A stretch of DNA of 64,000 bases, from NCBI GenBank assembly GCA_018896025.1, contig JAHIND010000031.1, forward strand, positions 53,497 through 117,496, written 5' to 3'. The translations under genes were made by a program, and so were the position numbers. Position 1 is the first letter of the stretch; every line of letters starts with the position of its first letter. The notes under the pieces were generated by a model that did no database searches, had not been told where the DNA came from, and saw only the letters and a program-made list of their open reading frames with translations. This DNA is from Pseudomonadota bacterium. GTDB taxonomy: Bacteria; Desulfobacterota; Desulfarculia; Desulfarculales; Desulfarculaceae. This document shows positions 17,068-25,770 of the stretch, in pieces.

Positions 17068-18090
17068 CTATATCTCCACCCAGTGCTCGAATTGGTTGTA
17101 CTTGCGGGCTCCGTAGCTCATGAGCCCCTCGCTCTTGAACACGATGAAGGCCATGAGGATCAGGGCGTAGACCGCGATCCTGAGGGTGCCGAAGTCCCGC
17201 AAGAGCTCGGAGATGGGCACCAGGATCAGGCAACCGATCACCGGCCCGGCCAGGGTGCCGCCCCCGCCCACCACCGTGGCCGCGATGGGGATGATGGAAA
17301 AGTCCAGGGCGAACTGGCTGATGCCCGCCCACATGTAGATATGGGCCAAACACGCTCCGCCCAGGCAGCCCAGGGACGAGGCGATGAACACCCCCAGGGC
17401 CTTGTACCTGGTGATGTCTATGCCGCTGGCCTTGACCGACTGGTCGTTGTCCTTGACCCCGCGGAACACCAGGCCCACGTCCTCGTTGACCAGCTGCCTG
17501 AGGGCGAACAGGGCCAGCAAGAGGCAGATGATCAGAACGTACATCTCGCTCCAGCGGTTGGGAAATCCGTCCAGCCCCATGATGCCGTCGGTGCCTCCGA
17601 AGATATCGAAGGCCTCGATGAGCCGGGCGGCCAGCAGGGGGAACATCAGGCTGACGATGGCGAAGTAGACTCCCCTGAGCGGCAGGCAAGGCCAGAGCAG
17701 GACGGTGCACACCCCGCCTCCCAAGACCGTGGCCAGGGGAATGGTGGCCCACAGGGGCAGACCCATCTCGGTGTTCAAGATGGCCGCGATGTAGGCCCCC
17801 ACCCCGATGTAGAGCGCCCCGCCCAGGCTGACCAGCCCCACGTAATGGGCCAAAAAGTCGAAGCCGATGGCCAACATGGAGTAGATGCAGATGATGGTGA
17901 GCACCTTCTGCCAATAGGGCACCGGCATCAGCAGCAGGGGCATGATCAACAGGCCCGCGATCAAAAGCAGGCGCGGGCCCAGCAAAAAGGCCATCTCCCG
18001 CCAGGAGGCCACGGCGTAGACCCCGTCGGAGCGCACCTTGACTCCCCGGTCCAGGCGTTCCTTGCGTCTACTCTCGTGTGCTTTGGGCAT
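17068..18090 (-). CDS. livM: Branched-chain amino-acid type ABC permease (LivM)
   Basis: 340 residues with roughly eight to nine hydrophobic segments beginning near residue 33. The LivM family motifs are present: IYSMLAIGFDFLAHYVGLVSLGGALYIGVGAYIAAIL and, near the end, VVGGGGTLAGPVIG. A basic cytoplasmic N-terminus (RRKERLDRGVKVR) precedes the first helix. It forms the transmembrane pore with LivH. It starts 3 bases after livH and is followed after 1 base by livG. Confidence 0.93.
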   Translation of the reverse strand: MPKAHESRRKERLDRGVKVRSDGVYAVASWREMAFLLGPRLLLIAGLLIMPLLLMPVPYWQKVLTIICIYSMLAIGFDFLAHYVGLVSLGGALYIGVGAYIAAILNTEMGLPLWATIPLATVLGGGVCTVLLWPCLPLRGVYFAIVSLMFPLLAARLIEAFDIFGGTDGIMGLDGFPNRWSEMYVLIICLLLALFALRQLVNEDVGLVFRGVKDNDQSVKASGIDITRYKALGVFIASSLGCLGGACLAHIYMWAGISQFALDFSIIPIAATVVGGGGTLAGPVIGCLILVPISELLRDFGTLRIAVYALILMAFIVFKSEGLMSYGARKYNQFEHWVEI

Positions 18091-18093
18091 CTT

Positions 18094-18960
18094 TTAAACT
18101 CTTTCTTCCAGCTCTTTTTGTTTGCCGAACAGGCCCGAGGGCCGAAGTATCAGGGTGAGGATGATGGCCAGGATGGCCACCACCACCTGGAAGTGGGCCC
18201 CCAGGTAGGCCGTGGTGAGGATCTGGGCGAAGCCGATGACGAAGGAGGCCAGGATGGCCCCGGTCCAGGAGCCCAGCCCTCCCACGATGCACACGGCCAC
18301 GGCCATGATGAGCACGTGGTAGCCCGCCTCCACCACGATGCTGCCCAGGGGCAGCAGGATCAGGGCGGCGATGGCCGCGCTGAGCGAACCCAGGGCCATG
18401 GAGGCCACGGCCATGCGGTCGCTGTCGATGCCCAGGGTCAGGGCGGCCCGCTCGTCCTGGGCCATGCCCTTTAGGGCCAGGCCCAGACGGGTGTGATTGA
18501 CGAAAAAGTAGAGCAGCCCCACCAAGAGCGCTCCCAGCACCACCACCAGGATGCGCTGAAAGTCCACCGACACCCCGGCGATGTCCACGCTGCCCTCCAA
18601 AAAGGCGGGCAGGGTGAAGGTGCCGCCCTTGAGCCCGCCCCAGCGCAGGCCTTCCAAGATGGCCAGGCCGATGGCGTAGGAGGCGATGATCTCGCTGATG
18701 GACATGCCCCGGATGCGCACCAAGATTAACTGGTACATGGCCCCGCCCACCACGGCCACCAGGCCCAGGGCCAGGGCGATGGCCAGGATGTAGGGCAGGC
18801 CCAGGCGGTTGAGCAGCAGCCAGCAGATGTATCCGGCCAACACGTACAGGGCGCCGTGGGCGAAGTTGGGCAGACGGCTGACTCCGTAGACCAGGGTGAA
18901 GCCCAAGGCCATCAAGGCCAGGGTGGCGCTGTTGATCACCCCGTAGATAAGTATGTCCAT
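18094..18960 (-). CDS. livH: Branched-chain amino-acid type ABC permease (LivH)
   Basis: 288 residues, about eight membrane helices. LivH motifs seen: GFTLVYGVSRLPNFAHGALYVLAGYI near 22-47, RLGLALKGMAQDERAALTLGID near 170-192 (the EAA-like cytoplasmic loop) and IVGGLGSWTGAILASFVIGF near the end. It is the first permease of the importer. It lies 83 bases downstream of the binding-protein gene, beyond a strong hairpin. Confidence 0.93.
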   Translation of the reverse strand: MDILIYGVINSATLALMALGFTLVYGVSRLPNFAHGALYVLAGYICWLLLNRLGLPYILAIALALGLVAVVGGAMYQLILVRIRGMSISEIIASYAIGLAILEGLRWGGLKGGTFTLPAFLEGSVDIAGVSVDFQRILVVVLGALLVGLLYFFVNHTRLGLALKGMAQDERAALTLGIDSDRMAVASMALGSLSAAIAALILLPLGSIVVEAGYHVLIMAVAVCIVGGLGSWTGAILASFVIGFAQILTTAYLGAHFQVVVAILAIILTLILRPSGLFGKQKELEERV

Positions 18961-18984
18961 CTTTAAACTTATGCCCTTGGTTGG

Positions 18985-19018
18985 GGCGCACCGGCCCGGT
19001 CTGGCGGACCGGTGCGCC
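18985..19018 (-). terminator. Hairpin between the binding-protein and permease genes of the Liv operon
   Basis: A perfect 10-bp stem (GGCGCACCGG 18985-18994 with CCGGTGCGCC 19009-19018) sits between livJ and livH. It has no U-run. Such hairpins commonly protect the upstream mRNA or lower downstream expression, so that binding protein is made in excess over permease. That role is inferred from position. Confidence 0.55.
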
Positions 19019-19043
19019 GTGGTTCAAAGGGTGCGGGCGATAG

Positions 19044-20324
19044 TTACTTGCCCTGCTTCATCCAAGGAGGCAGCAGGATCTTGCCGGTGGCGATCTTGGG
19101 CGGGAACACCACCACCCGCTTGCCGGCCTGCCACTGGAACACGGTGCCTACCGCGCCTTCCTTGGGGTCCAGGCTGGGTATGATCTGGTTGGTCTTGGGA
19201 TCGAAACGGATGCGGCCGTACACGCCCATCAGGTCGGTCTTTTTGAGGGCGTCGGCCACCTTGTCGGAGTTGATGGTGCCCGCCCGCTCGATGGCGTCCT
19301 TGAGCACGTAGACGGCCATGTAGCTGGAGGAGGTGCCGTAGCCCTCGGGCTCCATGCCGTACTTCTTTTGGTAGGCCTTGACGAACTTCATGGTCCAGGG
19401 CGTGGCCTCGCTGGGGGCGTTGCCCGCGTTGACCACGTTGGCCAGGCAGTACTCGCCCTTGCCGTCGGTGGCCTTCCAGAAGCCCGGCTGCTCCGCCGCG
19501 GCGATGATGGTGCCGAAGGGCAGGGCCGGAACCTTCATGTCGTACCACTGCTTGAGCAGAATGGCGCTCTCGGGCATGTCCATCCAGATGATGATGACCT
19601 GGGCGCCGTTTTTCTTGGCCTCCAACAGGCCCATGGAGAAATCGGTGGTGCCGGTGGGGTAGACCACCGGGTCGGCCAGGACCTTCCAGCCCTTCTTGCT
19701 CATCACCTTTTTGAGGATGCCGCCGCCCGCTCGGGCGTGGGACACGTCTTGGACCATGATGAACAGCTTATCCAGCTTGAACTGCTTGCCGATGTCTTCC
19801 AGGCAGGGCACCAGCTCGCCCAACACCATCCACTTGGCCTCGCCGGAGATGCGGAACAGGTACTTGAACTTCTCCGGGTTCTTGCCCACCATGGCGTGGT
19901 ACTTGGGGGTCAGGGCCCCGGTGGTGAGGATGGAGATCATCTTGTGCTTGGAAAGCAGGGCCATGGCCGCCAGGGCCGCCTCGGAGCGCACCGGGCCGCC
20001 CACGATGAAGTTGGCGTGCTTTTCCAGGATGAGCTTTTCCACCCCCATGAGGGCCTCGCTCACCGGCACGCCGGGCTCCAAGTCGCGGGTGTCGATGACC
20101 TCCACCTTGAGGGGGCGCATCTCCTTGCCCACCTTGACCCCGCCGGCGGCGTTGATCTCCTCAACCGCCAGGTTGATGGCCCGCTCGGCGTCCCAGCCAT
20201 AAAGGAAGGCCGTGGACAGCGGGCACCCCAGCACGATCGGTTCAGCCGCCAGGGCCGCGCCGGCCGGCAGCAACAAAGCCAGCATCGCTGCCAGCGCCAT
20301 AAACGTCCTAAACTTCTTTTTCAT
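19044..20324 (-). CDS. livJ: Liv-type ABC transporter periplasmic substrate-binding protein
   Basis: 426 residues. The signal peptide (MKKKFRTFMALAAMLALLLP..) ends near ALA at 26. It has a periplasmic-binding type I fold: IVLGCPLSTAFLYGWDAERAINLAVEEINAAGGV at the N-terminus, FIVGGPVRSEAALAAM around 120, and a C-terminal lobe with FVKAYQKKYGMEPEGYG. It captures the solute for the LivFGHM complex. The residues usually contacting amino-acid carboxylates are not evident by eye, so the ligand is open. Its start overlaps the upstream HTH gene by 17 bases. Confidence 0.9.
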   Translation of the reverse strand: MKKKFRTFMALAAMLALLLPAGAALAAEPIVLGCPLSTAFLYGWDAERAINLAVEEINAAGGVKVGKEMRPLKVEVIDTRDLEPGVPVSEALMGVEKLILEKHANFIVGGPVRSEAALAAMALLSKHKMISILTTGALTPKYHAMVGKNPEKFKYLFRISGEAKWMVLGELVPCLEDIGKQFKLDKLFIMVQDVSHARAGGGILKKVMSKKGWKVLADPVVYPTGTTDFSMGLLEAKKNGAQVIIIWMDMPESAILLKQWYDMKVPALPFGTIIAAAEQPGFWKATDGKGEYCLANVVNAGNAPSEATPWTMKFVKAYQKKYGMEPEGYGTSSSYMAVYVLKDAIERAGTINSDKVADALKKTDLMGVYGRIRFDPKTNQIIPSLDPKEGAVGTVFQWQAGKRVVVFPPKIATGKILLPPWMKQGK

Positions 20325-20526
20325 GCTCCCACCCTCGTTTTGGTTCTGGCGAAGACCGCTTCTCGTCCCCGGACGGCGACGCCTCTTGTTGGCGCAACAA
20401 GTTGGTCAAAGCCGCCGGAGTGATTCCCAGGATGCGGCTGGCTTGTTCTATGTCGCCCTTGGTGTGGGCCAGCACTTTTCGGATATGTCTTTGGCGAGCG
20501 TCTTGTAGGGTTCGGGTATGTTTCAT
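20308..20526 (-). CDS. Small Fis-type helix-turn-helix protein
   Basis: 72 residues. Residues ~13-45 (RHIRKVLAHTKGDIEQASRILGITPAALTN) match the Fis/NtrC-type C-terminal HTH (HTH_8), here without receiver or AAA+ domain. The tail is charged and probably disordered. The stop lies inside the first codons of livJ (17-base overlap), so translation is probably coupled and the protein may autoregulate the Liv operon. That is inference. The ATG lacks a strong Shine-Dalgarno sequence. Confidence 0.65.
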   Translation of the reverse strand: MKHTRTLQDARQRHIRKVLAHTKGDIEQASRILGITPAALTNLLRQQEASPSGDEKRSSPEPKRGWEHEKEV

Positions 20527-20705
20527 GCCCGTTCACCGGATAATGAAAATTTTTCACACTGTCGTTGACTGCAAGGCCCATGCCGCCGCCGCCGCGAGGC
20601 GGGAGACCTCCCTCAACTCACCGGCATCACGCCCAAAGCCGCCTACGGTTGCGGCCGGGGTGTGGGGCCCAAAAGCGGGCGGGAGTAAAGCTTCTTGCTA
20701 GCGGC

Positions 20706-20724
20706 CTGGAAAAGGGCTTTCCAG
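20706..20724 (-). terminator. Short hairpin after the response-regulator gene
   Basis: A 7-bp stem (CTGGAAA 20706-20712 with TTTCCAG 20718-20724) lies 20 bases past the stop of the NtrC-type regulator. There is no U-run, so the terminator role is tentative. The rest of the 217-base gap shows no further clear signal. Confidence 0.35.
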
Positions 20725-20743
20725 TATGGAGGGGGTGAGGGGC

Positions 20744-22089
<1,346 letters not shown>

Positions 22090-22102
<13 letters not shown>

Positions 22103-23703
22103 GGCAGCCTCAACATGAAAGTGGCCCCCAGGCCGGGGCGGCTCTTGACCAACACCTTGCCCCCGTGGGCCTCCACCACCCTTTTCACGTTGCTCAGCCC
22201 CAGGCCGGTGCCGTGGGCCTTGTTGGTGGCAAAGGGGGCGAAAAGGTTCTCCTTGAGCCTGGGGTCGATGCCGGGCCCGTTGTCGTGCACCCCCAGCTCG
22301 GCCCATTCCCCCTCGCCGTCGCTCACCGGGCGGGTCCACACCGTGATGCGCCCGCCCTGCTCCACCGAGTCGATGGCGTTGAGCAAAAGGTTCAACAGCG
22401 CCTGCTCTATCTTGTCCGGGTCCACCTCCGCCGGGGGCATGCCCGGGGCGTGGTGCTGGTGGAGCCTTATGCCCTGGGCGTGCATCTTGCCGGCCAACAG
22501 GTCCAGGCAGTCCCGGGTCACCTGGGGCAGGTGGGCCGGGCGGCAGTTCAGGCTCAGGGGCCGGGCCAGGTCCAAAAGCTGGCGCAAGATGTCCTCCAGG
22601 CGGGTCAGCTCGCGCACCGTAAGCTCCAGGCGGCGGCGGTCGAAGCCGTCCAGGTCCAGCTTTTGGTTGAGAATAAGCATGTTGAGGGTGCAAGTGGACA
22701 GGGGGTTTCGTATCTCATGGGACAGGGAGGCGGCCACGTTGCCCACGTAGGCCATGCGCTCGTGCTCGCGGATGGTGGCCTCCATGGCCACCCGCTGGCT
22801 TATGTCCCGGCACACCCCGATGGTCACCGGCCCCTGGCCCAGGTCCACCACCCGGTACTTGATCTCCGTGGCCGCCTGCAGAGCCGGGCAACCGGCCCGG
22901 TCGTACTCCAGCTGGCCCCCTCCGGAGCGCTTGGCCATGGACTCCCACAACGCGCCCATGACCAGGGGCCGGTCGTCGGCGGCCACGAAGTCCGAAAAGC
23001 GCTTGCTCAACACCCCTTCCAGGTCGGCCCCGTGCATCTGGCAAAAGGCCTGGTTGGCAAAAACGATGCGCTCCCCCTGCACGATGAAGTAGCCGTCGTT
23101 GATCTCGTTGACCAGGGCCTTGTAGCGCCGCTCGCTCTCGGCCAGTTCGGCGGTGCGGGCGTGCACCTGGCGCTCCAGTTGGTGGGCGTGCTGGCGCAGA
23201 TAGCGCTCGTGCATGCCCTGGAAGCAGTCGGAAAAGCGGTGGATGGTGTAGGCCAGGCAGGAGTTTATGCGCGGCAGGCACCCCGGCAGCAGATAGGCCA
23301 GCTCGCCCCGGCAGAGCCGGGCGACCACCAATTCCCGAAACAATTCAAAGGCCTTCTGCACGTCGGACAGGGGGAAGCCCGCGTGCAGGCGCTTTTCGGT
23401 GATAAAGTCGATGAAGCGGTCGATGCGCTCCAGGTTGCCGGTTTCCAGGGCCTCCAGGTTGGCCCGGAAGGCCTCGGTCACCGTGAGGTACAGCTCGGCG
23501 GTGGGGCGGCGGCGATAGGAGGGCGACATCAGGGTGAGGCGCTCCACCCATTGGTCGATGATTTCGCCCTGATGGACCGGGAGCCACCGCATGAAGCGGG
23601 CGTAGGCGTCCTGTGGCCGGGTGGGCGGGGCCAGGAGCTGCGGCTGGCTGGATGCGGGCATAAACTCCCAGGCAAACGGGGATAACAGCCAAGGCTCCCC
23701 CAC
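22090..23703 (-). CDS. PAS-domain sensor histidine kinase
   Basis: 537 residues with no membrane helix, so cytoplasmic. Residues ~35-165 form a helical domain resembling the RsbRD N-terminal type sensor (tentative). A short coiled region (~165-195) leads into a PAS domain (195-305: VNEINDGYFIVQGERIVFANQAFCQMHG). The HisKA box is SLSHEIRNPLST with His329 and the HATPase domain has LLLNAIDSVEQGG, DNGPGI and GTGLGLSNV. It overlaps the sigma-54 response regulator, forming a cognate pair. A second ATG (Met15) could be the true start. Confidence 0.9.
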
Positions 23704-23930
23704 CGGCGCGGGGCCGCCGGAGAGGGTAGCTGGTTTTTATCGGGTCCATCACGCGTAGCGGCCCGGCCTAGCGGGGCTGGGCTACAGCTCGCGGGTTTGT
23801 TTTGCCTTGGGAGCGGCGGTGCGGGTTGTTCAGGATGGATTGACCGGCTGGTGCTGGCGCGCCGCCGTCGCTTGCACCTTTGTAGCATACCCCGACGGCC
23901 AGGGACAAGGCGGGTTGGTGAAGCCGGACT

Positions 23931-24476
23931 CTAGATCCAGCCGCGCTCGCCATGGGCAATGAGCCACCGGCCCACGCATTCCTCCCACAGCCTGCCCGCC
24001 TCCAACTCGCGGCCCACCGCCCGGCTCAAGCAAAGCATCTCGGCCTCGCCGAGGCGGGCGAACAACTCGGGGCAGAAGAAGTTGAGGCAGATGCCGTAGC
24101 GGGCCACAAGCCCGCAGCCCTGGGTTCCGTTGAACAGGCAGTCGCCGGGACGGCGCTCCCCTTGGGGCGGCTCCACCCCCAGGGACAGGTTGGCCAACAG
24201 CAATAGGGGGTAGTACCAGTCCTCGGCCCCCTCGAAGCAGCAACTGGCCCCGCCGCCTTGTCCAGCGCACACCGCGCAGGCATCAAAGGCCAGCTTGGAG
24301 CGCATAAGGCCGTGGCTTCGCAGGATTTCCTGGAAATACTCGGACAGCAGGCGCGCCTGTTCGGCGTCGGCGGCCAGCTGTGGCCCGTAGGCCTCTAATA
24401 AGGCTCTGGCCTTGGCCAGGGCCGCCAGGGCCGCCGCCCCGGCGGGCGCGGTCCCGGAAATATTTCGCTCGCTCAA
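23931..24476 (-). CDS. Cysteine-rich protein of unknown function
   Basis: 181 residues, not recognised as a named family. Eleven cysteines cluster in the middle: CAVC, then CC 8 residues on, then CLFNGTQGC and GICLNFFC. The spacing is reminiscent of zinc- or iron-chelating YkgJ-type clusters. The start is a TTG within a TTGA overlap with the stop of the upstream gene (24473-24982), so the two are translationally coupled. No signal peptide is seen. A metal or Fe-S site is inferred from the cysteines only. Confidence 0.7.
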   Translation of the reverse strand: MSERNISGTAPAGAAALAALAKARALLEAYGPQLAADAEQARLLSEYFQEILRSHGLMRSKLAFDACAVCAGQGGGASCCFEGAEDWYYPLLLLANLSLGVEPPQGERRPGDCLFNGTQGCGLVARYGICLNFFCPELFARLGEAEMLCLSRAVGRELEAGRLWEECVGRWLIAHGERGWI

Positions 24477-24982
24477 ATAAGGCGCCAGTGCTGGTATTGG
24501 GAGAGGGACTTCTCGTATTCCTTCAAAAAGGCGCGAATGCCCACCGTCTCCACCAGGGTGCTGCTCTCCAATTGGGCGTTCACCGCGTAGGCGTGGCCGT
24601 TGGTGCGAAAGAAAAAGGCTGAGTGGTTTATGTAGCGCCGGTTGCTGTAGGTGATGATGCCCGCCCCCTGAAGCACTTCCTCGGCGGTGGCCTTGCGGAA
24701 GCCGAGGCCGCGCACGCCCCTGAGGAGTTTGAGCTTGTCTATGCGCCCGCGCAACTCATCGCAGCCGCAACGGGCCACCAGCACCTCCGCGGGGGGAGGC
24801 GGCAGTTCGCTGTAGATGTAGGCGTTTATCACCGCGGTGGGGAAACAACCATAGGGTGACACTTGGGGAGAGAATTTTCGCCGCATCACCAAAAAGCCCA
24901 GGCCGCGGCCGAACTCGTTTCGCCTGGGAGGGCAAGGCGGCTCCCCTCCCTCTGACGGCAACCTCTCGGCCGGCAAAAACAT
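24473..24982 (-). CDS. Uncharacterised protein, possible C39-like cysteine peptidase fold
   Basis: 169 residues. The segment SPYGCFPTAVINAYIYSE (from about residue 42) resembles the catalytic Cys helix of C39-like or papain-like peptidases (GCGPTA...). A later GHAYAVNAQ (about 128-136) could supply the His and Asn/Asp. The identification is weak. A better internal start may be the Met at residue 33 (MRRKFSPQ), since the first 32 residues are proline/glycine-rich and less protein-like. It overlaps the next cysteine-rich gene by 4 bases. Confidence 0.6.
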   Translation of the reverse strand: MFLPAERLPSEGGEPPCPPRRNEFGRGLGFLVMRRKFSPQVSPYGCFPTAVINAYIYSELPPPPAEVLVARCGCDELRGRIDKLKLLRGVRGLGFRKATAEEVLQGAGIITYSNRRYINHSAFFFRTNGHAYAVNAQLESSTLVETVGIRAFLKEYEKSLSQYQHWRLI

Positions 24983-25254
24983 TGTTAAGCACAGGACGTG
25001 GGTTTCAGCGAGGAGCTTGGGGCCACCACCCGCCTGACCTGGGCGCCGCTGTTTTTACCTGAAGACTAGGCCATGATACCCGATAAGGGCCGCACAATCA
25101 TCAGCCTGTTTTGGCTTGCGTGGCCCGCTGGGAGTAGACTTTACAGGCAGGCGCCAAGACGATCCCTGGACCTTGGCGGCCTTTGGCGAACCCGGTCCGG
25201 CCATGGCCCCACCGGCCGACACCCACCCAGGGAAGGACAAGGTTAGAAGCAGCC

Positions 25255-25770
25255 ATGATCAGCCAACCCCAACCCGCCATAACCTGGCGAGAAAACATGA
25301 TTCCCCAGGACGTGACCCTTATCGAGCGCTTCGCGTCGGCCAGTGGTTTCTTCCGCCCCGACGAGGTGCTGCTGGCCGCCGATTTTGCCGCCGAGCACCT
25401 GAGCAAGGGCCCGGAAAGCGGCTACAATTTCATCTTCGCCCAGGAGGAGGTCCAGACCCTGGGCTATGCCTGCTACGGCCACATCCCAGGCACCCTGCAC
25501 TCCTGGAGCCTCTACTGGATCATCGTGAACCCAAGCACCCGCAGCCGGGGCCTGGGCAGCCGACTTTTGGCCCAGGTGGAGCAGCGGGTGGCCGCCGCCG
25601 GGGGCGAGCGGCTCTACATAGAGACCTCCTCCCAGCCCATGTACCACCCCACCCGGCGCTTTTACCAAAGCCGGGGCTACACTCTGCTCACCGTGCTGGA
25701 GGATTTTTACGCTAGGGGCGACGGCAAGGTGATCTACGCCAAGACCATGCCGGACCTGGCCAAGGGTTAG
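25255..25770 (+). CDS. GNAT-family N-acetyltransferase
   Basis: 171 residues from ATG 25255, with a purine-rich AAGG/AGAAG stretch 6-15 bases upstream. An in-frame ATG at 25183 adds 24 unlikely residues. The acetyl-CoA pyrophosphate loop is SRGLGSRLLAQVE (GNAT motif A, R-x-x-G-x-G/A), preceded by the LYWIIVNPSTR strand and followed by motif B FYQSRGYTLL. Substrate unknown. Its stop codon overlaps the stop of the convergent PEP-synthase-like gene (shared TTAG, 25767-25770). Confidence 0.85.
   Translation: MISQPQPAITWRENMIPQDVTLIERFASASGFFRPDEVLLAADFAAEHLSKGPESGYNFIFAQEEVQTLGYACYGHIPGTLHSWSLYWIIVNPSTRSRGLGSRLLAQVEQRVAAAGGERLYIETSSQPMYHPTRRFYQSRGYTLLTVLEDFYARGDGKVIYAKTMPDLAKG

Noticed and set aside
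16888..18474. A 528-codon open frame on the plus strand across the liv permeases
   Set aside because: It is antisense to livG/livM/livH, with a His/Gln/Gly/Asp-rich composition typical of GC-rich shadow frames, and has no recognisable domain.
20530..20620. Sigma-54 promoter in front of the small HTH gene and livJ
   Set aside because: A GGGCCTTGCA string is present on the minus strand, but the GG to GC spacing is far from the required 10 bases.
22103..22693. A ~197-residue N-terminal extension of the NtrC-type response regulator
   Set aside because: The extension is the histidine kinase gene read in another frame, rich in Pro/Gly/Arg. The receiver domain starts right after the TTG at 22102, which has its own Shine-Dalgarno.
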